Of a stretch of 64,000 bases of DNA, positions 39,939 through 50,404 are shown piece after piece. Origin of the DNA: Hyposmocoma kahamanoa (lineage: Eukaryota; Arthropoda; Insecta; Lepidoptera; Cosmopterigidae). The DNA lies in NCBI RefSeq assembly GCF_003589595.1, contig NW_020653726.1, positions 12,453,807-12,517,806 on the forward strand. The letters are read 5' to 3'. Position numbers and translations under genes: made by a program. Positions within the stretch are counted from its first letter, which is position 1. Each line of letters opens with the position of its first letter. The notes beneath the pieces are model-generated. The model made no database searches. It had not been told where the DNA came from and saw only the letters and a program-made list of their open reading frames with translations.

Positions 39939-40391
39939 GGGGTTAAAGTATGAAATTGCCGTTTTATTGCAATAGGTNNNNNNNNNNNNNNNNNNNNNNN
40001 NNNNNNNNNNNNNNNNNNNNNNNNNNNNNNNNNNNNNNNNNNNNNNNNNNNNNNNNNNNNNNNNNNNNNNNNNNNNNNNNNNNNNNNNNNNNNNNNNNNN
40101 NNNNNNNNNNNNNNNNNNNNNNNNNNNNNNNNNNNNNNNNNNNNNNNNNNNNNNNNNNNNNNNNNNNNNNNNNNNNNNNNNNNNNNNNNNNNNNNNNNNN
40201 NNNNNNNNNNNNNNNNNNNNNNNNNNNNNNNNNNNNNNNNNNNNNNNNNNNNNNNNNNNNNNNNNNNNNNNNNNNNNNNNNNNNNNNNNNNNNNNNNNNN
40301 NNNNNNNNNNNNNNNNNNNNNNNNNNNNNNNNNNNNNNNNNNNNNNNNNNNNNNNNNNNNNNNNNNNNNNNNNNNNNCATACTTTAACCCC
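39939..40391 (+). mobile_element. Mariner element ends flanking an assembly gap
   Basis: The left side reads GGGGTTAAAGTATGAAATTG from 39939 and continues CCGTTTTATTGCAATAGGT, the same as the 5' end of the mariner at 59493-60770. After the N run, CATACTTTAACCCC ends at 40391. TA flanks both sides (39937-39938 and 40392-40393). A mariner of the same family therefore sits here, in the opposite orientation to the other copy. Confidence 0.88.
39978..40377. other. Assembly gap, 400 N
   Basis: Exactly 400 unknown bases. The round number may be nominal; the full mariner would need about 1.23 kb between these flanks. Confidence 0.98.
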
Positions 40392-40393
40392 TA

Positions 40394-42480
40394 TTATTTA
40401 TAATGGTCGTGAATAGTGTTGTGTACGGCTGTTTATCATCATTTTCCGAAAGATGAAACGAAGTAGGTAAGTAAAAAAACTTATACCTGAGACTCATTCA
40501 GTTATGGTTTTCTTCATTTATTTACTGCAGAGTAATATATGTATGTATGAAAAATACACATTTATTATATCAACATAATGAGGCGCCATGACTTCGTGAG
40601 CTAGCCAGTAGACAAGGGTTCTCGAATTTTCAATTCATATTGCCGACAAATATTACGTAAGTAGCGAATAAACCTAATTATTAACTAAGTAATGATGATC
40701 AACTTGGACACGCAATTTCAAATACCTTGGTTACCTTATTTAAAAGTACATGTCCAAAATATAACATTTTAAGTGCTTTTAATATATTTTTAAAATAAAT
40801 ATTCAATATTACCCTAGTTAGTGAGTTAATGAAAAATATGATAATATATAGATATAAATACATAATAGATGTGTGTAATTATTATCTATTAATAGAATCA
40901 TAGATAATAGATTCGCCTTAGCATTTTCGCTACGTTGCCGCTCTGATCACGTAACGTAATAGTGCAAGGAAGTGATGGGTAACCCTGCCACTTCACGCAC
41001 ACATTTGCGCATGTGCAGATAGCGCGTTGCTGTATGTAGTAGTAGTAGGTAAATGATTTTCGACCGTTGTATGGAGTGTCCGGGGTGTGCCTATACTCTA
41101 ACACTTTCAGATTCTTTTCCTTATATAAATTTTACTTTGTGATTCTCCACCCCTTTAATTTCGTAGTTCTTTATTTGGTCTGTGTTCTTTACCCACTTCA
41201 AAACCTTCTTAACCCCACAAATTCACAAAAACAAAGTTCATCTGACTTTCCCAATCCAGCGCTTGTTTTAACTGTACAGTTACACCATGCGCTCGGGGGT
41301 GAATCAGCTACCTTTAGGTGTGCATAGTAAATTAGTTTCCTCCTGCCTTAGTTTCAAGGAATGCATGCATGCATATGCATGGAAAAAATAACAACAACAA
41401 AGGATTGTTTGTGATTATGACTGTCATTACGGAGACGATATCTCACATTGAAAATTGAAAAAAAAAAGATTAAAACACACAAGATGACTGCAATGATTTC
41501 AGTAACATTTTTAAATAATGAATTTAATCATATTGTAATTGATTCAATTAAGATTTCGCCAAACGAGACTTGATTGGGAAATTCAGTGTATATTTATATA
41601 AAAACTAGAACAGTAGATAGAGTAGACATTTAGAACAATTTACCAAAACACTGTATAAAAAGTATGCATAATAAATATATTGACCAAAATAGTATAGCAT
41701 GAATATAACGTATATTTATGTTCTACTATATTATATTGGTCATGTAGCCTGATATAAATGTCTAAATAAAATAAATAAATAAAATAAATATTTGAAGTTT
41801 CAGGAAGGTTACTTCAAAAGTTCTTCCGTACGATGCTAACGCTAAAGCAATGAAAGTGTGGGTATACCTGTTATTTTACTCCATTGTTAAACGGACAGCC
41901 TCAATCAACCTTATACGTCTTTATCACTGTTCACAATCAAAGCTACGTACATTGTCCCGACAATAGTCGCATAACAACATGATTCATATTTTATAGATAA
42001 GTCAATAAATGAGAAGCGTAACCCAATCACACAAGGGCACATCAAGATCCCATCAGGAAGATTGAAATCATGCGCCGGAAATTTATTGGTTTACCTGAGA
42101 GTTTGAAGCCAGCACACTTCTACGAAAAACGAATTATGGTGCTGTTACTTACGTGGCAAATTTTTACTTCGTTGGTACACTTCTTTTTTTCATTTCACAT
42201 GTGAAATGAAATTAAGAAACAAAAGAGTCAAACAAAAGGTCTAAAGCACATTTCTACTCAACCCTGACATTTGACATCCGACATCCTATTATAGGCGGTC
42301 CGACGTTGAAATTAATAAAAATAAAGCGGATGTTGGGTAAACTTTGAAGCTGGTAGACGTATCTATGGATTATTTGTATACGTCGGATCAACAAGAATCG
42401 GATTTCAGAGGAGCAGTGGAGAAACGCTTTGCTATAAATTTAAATTTATCCAGTTTCTTATGTCGTATATTGGATATCTC
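40394..42480. other. Mostly AT-rich DNA
   Basis: No gene recognised. 41130-41330 contains words shared with 36690 (GTGATTCTCCACCCC against GTAATTCTTCACTCC) and with 37070, suggesting an old repeat. A (AATA)n tract lies near 41765-41790. Confidence 0.35.
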
Positions 42481-43345
42481 TAAAAGCATGTCATTACTTG
42501 AAGCACTAGTCGGACTTCAAGCTCATAAAATCAGGGGTTATAAATGAATGCCACCAAGCACTCAAGGGGGGATCAAAGGATACAGCTGCTCACGTGGCAA
42601 TGACACAGCAAATGGACTGGCCAAAAAAGAGTTGGAGACGGATGCTGTGAGACTAAAACCCATAGCATCCCTCCCGTATTAATTTTGAAAAGCAACTATA
42701 CACAAAGGTACAAAAACGACATTTGGACATCACTTAACATTTGTAGACAGGCTAAGAAAGCACTCCCAAAGCTTAACGCCAGCCTATATCGTAATTTTTT
42801 TAAGATCAATAGGCAAGAGCTGCGCACTCTAACTGCCGGGCTAACATCCATACAATAAACACCTTTTCAATCTAGTCATCACGGACAGCCCTTAAAGCAA
42901 AGCGTGCAAGGAGGAGCAGGAAATGGTCGCGTACGTTCCGTGTGAACATTACTGCGTTCCGGTTTCGAAGGGTAAGGGTGCTGATGAAATTACAGGCACA
43001 AGAGAATTGTCAACTTATGTCTCAGTGTGATGGGCTCAGTGGCAGTGCCCCTCAGATCTTAAAGCTGTGAGTGGCACTGCAATTGTTAGGGACAGGCGTG
43101 TCGCTTTCCACCAAGTACACGACTTGTTTTTCCCTTCACTTAGTATTATAAAAAAGAAAAAATGCTCCAGAGGGGCCAACACAGGTGGAGAAGTATCTTG
43201 GAGTGCCGGGGTCACTCTTCGAGGTCTTCAGCAAACCCAGGAAGGTGCTGAGATTCTTGGAGGAGTTTGAGTGGGACGATTAGGACCCTGCACCTACCAC
43301 ACTCAAAGTAGGCGCCTGGACGTCGAGTTGCGGACACCAGCCCGT
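42480..43345 (+). pseudogene. RNase H-bearing LINE, 3' end, interrupted by repeat A
   Basis: The plus frames match the tail of the LINE at 62331-63614: KSMSLLEAL (RNase H), then IKGYSCSRGNDTANGLA near 42575, ETDAV, DIWTSLNICRQAKKAL near 42715-42760 and NRQELRTLTAGL near 42808. After an inserted repeat A (42943-43152) the match resumes with RGANTG, the LGVPG-like block and the FLEEFEWDD terminus at 43275, followed by a 3' untranslated region with GTCGAGTTGCGGACACC. Several frameshifts make it dead. Confidence 0.75.
42943..43152 (+). repeat. Repeat A copy inserted in the LINE
   Basis: 5'-truncated: begins at CATTACTGCGTTCCGG and runs to CCCTTCACTTAGTATTATAAAAAAG. It lies between the LINE sequence ending GTTCCGTGTG and the sequence resuming TGCTCCAGAGGGGCC. 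Confidence 0.82.
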
Positions 43346-45113
43346 CATACCTTACTCTGGTATATGCCTTATTTTGATAACGGCATACCTTACCGTAACG
43401 TGGATCTTAATATAGACCTGGTGTTAGTTAATTATATTTATTAACATTCTTCAAGATGTATTTTTCCTAAGTTTCCAGAATCCATTTTACCATAATTAAA
43501 ATCAAATCTCAGAACATGTACAACTGTTATACCAATATTACACGTGAGATAATGACGTACGTTCATCATCATCGTCATCAACCCATTTTAACGTCCCACT
43601 GCTGGGCAAAGGTCTCCTCTCAACATAAAAATTTTAATTAGTTTTCTTAATTTGCCAAATGTAGTGATTTGAATATTTTTCTGTTGATGTGCGATACTAT
43701 CCACCTTAAGCTTATCGTACCTCGCAATAACCACTTAAGAATATTAATATTACTGTACATGCATTTTAGGTCTTATGTACTGTAGGTAGTACATATCTAA
43801 ATTATCCAGGCAATAAATAAAGGCGTGCATCCGACACTCGCCGCATCCCCAAGGGCCTACTTTGCTATTCTATAGCTTCCAGTATTATTGTTTCGAGATG
43901 AAAATTAAAACTCCATCCCAGATATATGTAAATTTATATCGAGGTTATTTTATTACACGTTATAAATGCAAATCCTTGTAAATACAGGTACGTTATCTAC
44001 GTCCTAAGCCAAAGTACACATGTATGTTGCTAAAAGAATGTTACCTGACATGCTGTATATATGTATACTATCCGTAACTGGTAAGTGGTATATTCATGCG
44101 GCGTCTTACATCTGTCAGTTATTGGCGTTTCTTGTCCGTGTATACGCATGCTATTATATACCTTCGTCTGTTAGATACTTACATGTTTATATATACACTG
44201 GAAGTATAATACATGTGATCATCTAATAAGTGTTCATAAAAAATGCATACAGATAAACCCATACGCACACACGCTATTGCGATGTTTTTGATAAAGGGTT
44301 ATTATATCTCTCACTAGTACGTATTGTCCGCGGTCATACCGTAACCGTCTCAATCAAAATCCCCGTATGCCGTAAGTGAATGCCTAGTTAGAAAATGCAT
44401 TACCAGAATACATTGGCAATACTCTTGTTTACATTTCAACCCATACGAGGCAACAGGCTTATACAACAGGTGGCGATTACAGCACGAAAGGAGCCCAAGG
44501 GGCATATGAAATGTATGCCGTTTGAAGCATTTCTATTTTTGTTTAAACAATACAATTACCCTTCTTGACACCTTTAACGAATAGCCTTATATAGAAAATA
44601 TTTTATTGTAAATTTCACAACAATCTGTATATAAAGAGTAATTAATACGTTCAGGAAGGCTACTCGGACTGTTGTCATTTAATTATCACATCAATGATAA
44701 GTTTAGGATTATCGTTATCGAGGAGAGGATTTATAAATCTGCAAGCACGCGAGTGCCATCAAGGAAACAATATCCTAAATCGTAAAGCGTAATGACCGCC
44801 ATCACGGCAACCCGAACATTTTTATACTATTTCATAAAGGACCACTGAGTTTTCGTTTTATAGACCAAAGAACGGTAGAAAATATCACGCTAAAGTAAAA
44901 AGTACAAGATTGATTGACAAGAGCGATAAAAAATACCAAACGGCATAAATACTTATTACATTCTTGTATACACTATAATGGTCAGCTCCAGTTGAATCAG
45001 GTGAGCTTGAGGTGCAAAATTTATAATCAAGGAGAAAGAAGGTCACCTTACACACAAATAAAATAATTAATAGATTCAGGCGTTATTATGCGGAAGTCCA
45101 TGTTAATAAAAAT
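43346..45113. other. AT-rich DNA with a short (ATC)n-associated repeat at 43563
   Basis: 43563-43622 reads CATCATCATCGTCATCAACCC and TCCCACTGCTGGGCAAAGG, a repeat word shared with 49191-49265. No gene was recognised elsewhere. Confidence 0.4.
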
Positions 45114-45394
45114 GGAAGTAAATTAATTTGCTACTCCGCAAACCCAGTGAAGGTTAAATCGTGCAAAATAGCTGCGCTTGTGTTGAATATTTTTTCATGC
45201 CTCGTGGAGAGGCGAAACATGCGTCGCGTATATTTTTGGTGATTGTTTTGTGACTATAGTTGCGCTTGTGTTATTTATTTTATTAATTACTTATTTTATA
45301 ATTAACTGCATGAAAAAATATTCAACACAAGTGCAGCTATTTGGCACGATTTAACCTTCACTGGGTTCGCGGAGTAGCAAATTAATTTACTTCC
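45114..45394. mobile_element. Foldback element with 86-bp arms
   Basis: The arm 45114-45199 (GGAAGTAAATTAATTTGC...TTTTTTCATG) and the arm 45309-45394 (CATGAAAAAATATT...AATTTACTTCC) are nearly perfect inverted copies, about 95 percent. The 109-bp loop begins CCTCGTGGAGAGGCGAAAC and GCGTCGCG. There is no ORF. It could be a foldback transposon or a solo terminal repeat of a Penelope-like element. Confidence 0.85.
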
Positions 45395-46222
45395 TTTTTT
45401 AACAACTAAAACAAGTTACAAATGGAAATAACCAGATGCTTTATTTAAGTTTAGGTTTTGAGTTATACGTTAACAGTAGTTATAGTACTAAGTAATTTTA
45501 ATTTCCCGAGCATACATTTCGCGTTTACACTATACGCTTTTACACATAAACGGTTACCCTTAAGTACACTTGGAGCTAATACATTGCACTAAGACTTTCT
45601 GAAATACTTGTGTGACAAACCCTGCAACAATACAGATTGTTACAGTACATTGAAACAAATGAAGGAACATCTCGCGAAGGAAAGAATCCAGAGGTTAACT
45701 CACCATGTGGTCTGACGACACGGGTTTTACATTTTGATAGGGGTTCGGAGACCCAACATTACGGCAGCTGGCTATTCCTTATTTTCACTGTAATGGGATA
45801 AATCTCAGCCGAGAACTTAAAATATAAAATCTCTCTATAAAAAAATCTGTCTATAAATCTATAAAAAATCTGGAACGTCTCGAGCCGACGTCTAGAACAA
45901 AAAGAACGATTCGTATTATTTATTCGATTTCATAAGAATGAAATTATCGATGCAAAACACAAACAAGCAAAAAAACAAAAATAAACACATTTATAGTAAT
46001 AGCAGTAATGATAGTAAAGTAACTTGCTATTCTGCGAACCACGATCGAACTAGTGCTTTATACAGATTTAAAAGCTGTTTAGGTGTGAAGTACTGCCTGA
46101 CCTAATATATATCTACATATAATAATATATATCTATAATAATTTCCATCTGTTCTATAACACCCAGACGTAGTACTTTTTCGCAAAAATTTTTTTTTTAA
46201 TTTGATTTAATCTTTCACGATT
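45395..46222. other. AT-rich DNA without recognised features
   Basis: No domain-bearing frame. A short repeat ATAAAAAAATCTGTCTATAAATCTATAAAAAATC lies near 45836-45870. Confidence 0.3.
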
Positions 46223-46269
46223 TGTACACATTATTTGATTTTTAATTCGGGACTTAATCGGATCGTTCT

Positions 46270-47242
46270 TTGTGAGGGATTCTCGTCACTTTATAGACAT
46301 TCTCAAGGACAGTAAGTTGGAACCGGACGATATATAATGGTGAGTTTTGATGTAGAATAACTTTTCACCAATGTCCCCGTAAAAGAATGTCTTGATGTTA
46401 TTAGGAAGAAACTTTGAGACAGTGAGATGTTGGAGTCAATCATGGTGTTGCTACGAAACTGTTTAGAGGGCAGTTACTTTTTGTATCGTGGGAACCATTA
46501 TCTCCAGATCGACGGTGTTATTGTGTGTATTACAACAACATCTCAATTCCATTCATCCAAAAATTAAATTCACGTATGAATTGGAATCGGAACGGAGCTT
46601 GCCTTTTCTGGGCGTAAAAGTGATAGGTCGAAATGATGGATCTTTGATGCACAAGGTTTACAGGAAGCCGACACACACAGACAAGTATTTAAACGCTCTG
46701 TGAGACAGAGACACCATCCCCGTCACCTACAGTCTGTTATAAGATCTCTGATAAACAGAGCATATGACCTTTGTGACCCTGAATTCTTGGAGAATGAGAT
46801 ATCTCACGTTCAGAAGGTGCTTAGGTGGAACGGATACAGAGTGAACAGACGACAACCGGCAACGGCGAAAAGCTAAAGAGAAACGTCCTGACGTTTTAAG
46901 CAACCAGCGTTCATGTTTTGCGTGAAAGGAATAACGGACAAAATCGGCACAGTACTAAAAAAGTACTCTATAAAAACTGTGTTTACGCCGTTATCTAAGG
47001 TCACGGGGCATGTCAGATCACCTAAGGATGTAATCCCCTTTCAATCTCCGGGCGTTTACAAGATTGATTGCAGTTGTGGGAGTTCCTATATTAGACAGAC
47101 TAAACGCACCATAGCGGAAAGAGTTAAAGAACACATCGCGGCTGTTAAGAACCGTCTGCTCAATAAGTCTGCAATAGCCGGGCATTTGCTGGAATCAGGA
47201 CCAAACCACTGGATTGAGCTTCATAATCCCAAGATCCTTTGA
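46270..47242 (+). pseudogene. Penelope-like RT end and GIY-YIG endonuclease, broken
   Basis: The RT piece reads FTNVPVKECLDVI near 46367, then a gap, then LPFLGVKV and [17 protein letters not shown] (46600-46700), a conserved PLE block. The following frame (CDPEFLENE, 46775) leads to the nuclease: [20 protein letters not shown] at 47052-47110 supplies the GIY- and YIG-equivalents (GVY and YIR), then [12 protein letters not shown]. The usual Gly of the second triplet is Arg. At least three frame breaks are present before the nuclease. Confidence 0.8.
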
Positions 47243-48799
47243 AATGAATGAAATGAAATGAAATAATTTATTATCAGACTTACAATAATTACAAGTCCAT
47301 ATATTGTTAGTAAATACTTAGACACTATGTTAGTAAAACTTAAAATTTTCATTCTCTTGGATGTGAATGGACATCCAATGTTTTAAAATTGGACTGTCCA
47401 TCCTCTCCGCAATCACCCTCAGAAGACTGTTGGTGCTGCCCCGCACTCTGACCATCAGGGATGCTGCTCGCTTTCGAATGACAGCTTCAAAGCTATCAAT
47501 TCTAGTTGCGGCAAACATCCCCGACGCGCTACAATATCGGGGCAGCGCCAGCAGTCCCCTGAGGGCATTGTTGAACTGGATACGCAAGGCACTGTAGGCT
47601 TTTTTAGTAAAATTGCTCCACAGGTTGCACGTGTATAAGGTCTGGCAGTAAGTTTTGAAGAGGGTGACTTTTACCTCTTGTGAGCATTGTACAAACCTGC
47701 GGGCCAGCATATTACACCTTACCGACAGTGCCCTGCGTTCCCTCTCCAGATCAACGTCATCAGTTCCATTTTCAGTGACCCAGTGGCCCAGATACTTGAA
47801 ACTGTTCACTTTTTGGATTTCAACACCGTTAAGAGTGACTGGTGGAGTTGAATATGTTTTGGTACCTGATTTGAAAACCAACAGTACACTCTTTTTATCA
47901 TTATATCTGAGCCCATGGGCCACTGCATATCTCTCACACACATTTAATAGGACTTTGAGCCCACTGATTGAGGGGCTCAAAAGCACCATGTCGTCCGCAT
48001 AACTTATGTTATTTACAAAACAACCTCCAATTGAGCAACCAACACCCGTGCTTCCGAGCTCCTCAATCAATCCATTTACATAAAAATTAAATAAGGTTGG
48101 TGAGGTCAGCCCACCCTGTCTTAAGCCACACTCCATTTTATAATCGTCAGAGGATGTCCCTGCCCATCTAACAAAATTTATTTGACAATCATACCAGTAT
48201 CGAAACAAGTCAGTTAATTCTTTAGGTATACTCGAGTTGTACATTTTATTCCAGAGTACATTATATGATATCATATCAAAAGCTTTCGACATATCAAGAA
48301 AGCATGCAAACACAGGCGTCTTCCTATCGGTATAATACCGGACAGTGTGCTTAAGGCACAGTATAGCTGTCTCCGTAGACAGCCCAGGACGAAAGCCGAA
48401 CTGAGCGTCATGCAGCTTCACGTGTTGACTTAAATAACTGTTAAGTACACTGTCCAGCACTTTAGCCATTGTGGAAGCTAGAGATATTGGCCTGTAATTA
48501 CTCTTGTCCGAAGCATCACCGGTCTTATTTTTTATGATTGGTACAACAACAGTCCTCATAAAATCGGGAGGCAGATATTTGTGTCGAATGCAAAACGTGA
48601 ACAGCATTGACAGAACCCTGGGAAGGTGGATTCCGGCATGTTGCAGATATTCAATGCTGAGCCCATCGTGACCTGGTGACTTCCCCCTGGTCATTTTTCT
48701 GATAACGTTAGAAATCTCCTTAACAGTAACTTTAACCAAGGGGTCGTTATACACTTTGCTCTCAGCATTGACCATCTGCTTACCCAATCCCTCACCCAG
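47242..48799 (-). mobile_element. 5'-truncated LINE inserted in the Penelope-like element
   Basis: A LINE on the minus strand whose 3' end (low coordinate) is an AAATG-type repeat tail (47242-47265). The direct repeat CCTTTG lies on both sides (47236-47241 and 48800-48805), a plausible target duplication. Removing the insert restores the Penelope-like frame from HNPKIL to ERHHYSKIV. The 5' end is truncated inside the fingers region of the RT, as is usual for target-primed insertion. Confidence 0.88.
47330..48787 (-). CDS. LINE reverse transcriptase (partial ORF2, open for 485 codons)
   Basis: One open frame without internal stop. RT motifs are in order: KSPGHDGLSIEYLQ (residues about 35-48), NYRPISLAST (97), the GFRPGLST block (131), ACFLDMSKAFD with the first catalytic Asp (160-170), GLRQGGLTSPTLFNFYVNGL (222-241) and the ISYADDMVLL box (263-272). 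The thumb and a C-terminal domain with FKYLGHWV (about 330) follow. The intact frame means a young insertion, although the 5' truncation removed ORF1 and the endonuclease. It is likely of the CR1/Jockey superfamily; the clade is not certain. Its start codon is merely the first Met after the truncation. Confidence 0.85.
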   Translation of the reverse strand: MGKQMVNAESKVYNDPLVKVTVKEISNVIRKMTRGKSPGHDGLSIEYLQHAGIHLPRVLSMLFTFCIRHKYLPPDFMRTVVVPIIKNKTGDASDKSNYRPISLASTMAKVLDSVLNSYLSQHVKLHDAQFGFRPGLSTETAILCLKHTVRYYTDRKTPVFACFLDMSKAFDMISYNVLWNKMYNSSIPKELTDLFRYWYDCQINFVRWAGTSSDDYKMECGLRQGGLTSPTLFNFYVNGLIEELGSTGVGCSIGGCFVNNISYADDMVLLSPSISGLKVLLNVCERYAVAHGLRYNDKKSVLLVFKSGTKTYSTPPVTLNGVEIQKVNSFKYLGHWVTENGTDDVDLERERRALSVRCNMLARRFVQCSQEVKVTLFKTYCQTLYTCNLWSNFTKKAYSALRIQFNNALRGLLALPRYCSASGMFAATRIDSFEAVIRKRAASLMVRVRGSTNSLLRVIAERMDSPILKHWMSIHIQENENFKFY

Positions 48800-48805
48800 C
48801 CTTTG

Positions 48806-49113
48806 TATGGAACGTCATCACTATAGTAAAATCGTACGTGAAGCTATTGAAATATAAAAATAAAAAAGACCGTAATTTCAACCGAGAAGACGGTTTTAAG
48901 CTTTCATCGTCATGGGATCCAGTTATCAGCAAGTGTAAACGACATCAAGTATCGCCCGACGATTCGCTGGATGTCGTGAGTGTTGTGTGTCGGTCTAGTG
49001 AGAACCCTAATGCACAAATAAATAATGAAGATCAAGTGCGGGTAAGATGCTGATACCCGCCTCTTCAGTCCCTTCGAGACCATGGACATTGCAATATGTC
49101 CGAAACGTCGAGG
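48806..49113 (+). pseudogene. Penelope-like C-terminal tail and 3' end
   Basis: VREAIEI near 48826 and NFNREDGFKLSSSWDPV near 48871-48925 are the conserved PLE tail following the nuclease. Beyond the stop (49052) the sequence has CTTCGAGACCATGG, a hairpin (GGACAT TGCAAT ATGTCC, 49085-49102) and CGAAACGTCG. Confidence 0.75.
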
Positions 49114-49189
49114 TAAATAAAATAAAATATGTTTTATACGTAATTAAGTCCCGAATTAAAAATCAAATAATTTATACACAGTTATCTTT

Positions 49190-49190
<1 letters not shown>

Positions 49191-49222
<32 letters not shown>

Positions 49223-49270
49223 GTCAACCCATTCATATATCTCTCTGCTGGACACGGATCTCGTCTCAGA
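49191..49270 (+). repeat. (ATC)n microsatellite with adjoining dispersed repeat
   Basis: About eleven ATC/TCA units (49191-49222) followed by CGTCAACCCATTCATATATC and CTCTGCTGGACACGG, similar to 43575-43612. The Ser run of the overlapping frame comes only from the microsatellite. Confidence 0.7.
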
Positions 49271-49507
49271 CGAGAGTTTTTTCACAAGATTTTCGAGGGT
49301 TGTGAACCTTCTTTTATCTCAATGTGCGATAAAATGCTTAACAATGCGTGAGTTTTTTATAACTCTAAGCAAAGCTGATTTAGGTCCACCTACACTAAAC
49401 TTTATTTAGAGGTAGATGAGACGCTCTTAACACATTATATTAAGAGTGTCTTTTACACTACAAGCATTGATTTAGGGTAGACAAATAGCAGTAAAGCTTT
49501 GTTTTAC

Positions 49508-49751
49508 CTCGCGAAGAGATCGTCCAGGGAAGTAGTGCCACCTTACCTATTTCCAAGCAGTAATGTCAGCATTACTGTGTTCCAGTTTTGAAGGGTAAGG
49601 GTACTGGTGAAATTACAGGCACATGAGACATGTCAACTTATATCTCTTTACGATTTAAAGCTCTGAGTGGCAATACAACTGTTGTAAACAGGCCTGTACC
49701 TTACCACCAGGCGCCCAACTTATCCGTCTCGTCACTTGATATTATAAAAAA
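49508..49751 (+). repeat. Repeat A copy
   Basis: From GAGATCGTCCAGGGAAGTAG to CGTCACTTGATATTATAAAAAAAG, missing part of the GGGTGACGG block. The 65 bp after its A tail (to 49815) are shared with 50690-50740. Confidence 0.85.
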
Positions 49752-49852
49752 AGACATTAGTGACACAATTTAGGTATAAAGTGGGGTTGACGTAGTAAGT
49801 TAACATTGTTTGTATTATATGTAGATAAAATACTAAAGTAAGTAATAATGAC

Positions 49853-49945
49853 GTGAGTGGTGGTGGAATAAATCCGGTTTCGCACACTTTCCGGTAACCA
49901 ATTTCAATAAAACTTGGCAAATAACTGTAATTCCACGACCACCTT
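49853..49945 (+). repeat. Repeat D fragment
   Basis: AATCCGGTTTCGCACACTTTCC, AATTTCAATAAAACTTGG and AATTCCACG match the right part of repeat D. Confidence 0.65.
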
Positions 49946-49959
49946 TACAACTACAAGCC

Positions 49960-50095
49960 CCGACTAGAGATGTCGCTATTCTCCACTTCACTAGTTTGTT
50001 ATAATTATTAATACAAATATCGAACACTAAGAAAATTCCTTTGATCCGACTAGATTCGAATCGGCGCCTTCAGGCACGGTATGCTGAAGATGCTT
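49960..50095 (-). mobile_element. SINE S3, 3' part, minus strand
   Basis: On the minus strand: a B-box-like GATTCGAATC (about 50053-50062), GGATCAAAGGAATTTTC and GATATTTGTATTAATAATTATAA, the tail of family S3. The A-box half is missing or too diverged. Confidence 0.6.
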
Positions 50096-50288
50096 TTATT
50101 ATTCATTTAATTACTTTTGTAAACAATTCCCTTCAGCACAAACGGATGTAACTTTTGACGGAAATAGCTTAATAACATGTTTGTTTCAGAATTTCATGTA
50201 GTAACATAAATAAGTTATTTCCAAAAACATGCTAAGATACGTACGTTACTGTTGGTAGAGGAGATATTACTGTGAATTCATACAGGAT

Positions 50289-50352
50289 GCACTATTTCAG
50301 CTAGCGATCGCACTATTTCAACTAGCAATCGCACTATTTCAGCTAGCGATCG
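50289..50352. repeat. 23-bp tandem repeat, three units
   Basis: CACTATTTCAGCTAGCGATCG-type units at about 50289, 50312 and 50335; the middle one has AACTAGCAATCG. Confidence 0.85.
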
Positions 50353-50404
50353 TATTACAAAAGCTTGAAAAAATAAGTTAAAATCAGAAAATAAAATTTT
50401 ACTT

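Larger units (their letters stand above)
46223..49181 (+). mobile_element. Penelope-like element, truncated and split by a LINE
   Basis: Flanks 46223-46260 and 49141-49181 are inverted copies of about 38 bp (left ...GATTTTTAATTCGGGACTTA, right TAAGTCCCGAATTAAAAATC...). Between them in order are: part of the RT (46270-46520), the end of the RT (46530-46720), a GIY-YIG endonuclease (46913-47242), the inserted LINE (47242-48799), and the C-terminal tail (48806-49060) starting REAIEI. GIY-YIG nuclease joined to a telomerase-related RT defines the Penelope class. Stops and a deletion near 46525 make it inactive. Confidence 0.85.

Noticed and set aside
39950..40387. Open frames of 138-145 codons
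   Set aside because: They consist of unknown bases in the assembly gap.
47367..48002. Plus-strand frames over the LINE reverse transcriptase
   Set aside because: Antisense shadows of a 485-codon reverse transcriptase with ordered catalytic motifs on the minus strand.
49052..49113. Intact hammerhead ribozyme
   Set aside because: The CUGANGA box is not present in this copy; only the GAAA side and one stem are visible. Kept as a degraded-motif finding.
49047..49409. 120-codon open frame with a serine run
   Set aside because: The run comes from the ATC microsatellite; the frame spans the end of the Penelope-like element and unrelated DNA.
50289..50352. CRISPR array
   Set aside because: Three directly adjoining units without spacers in a eukaryotic genome; a simple tandem repeat.
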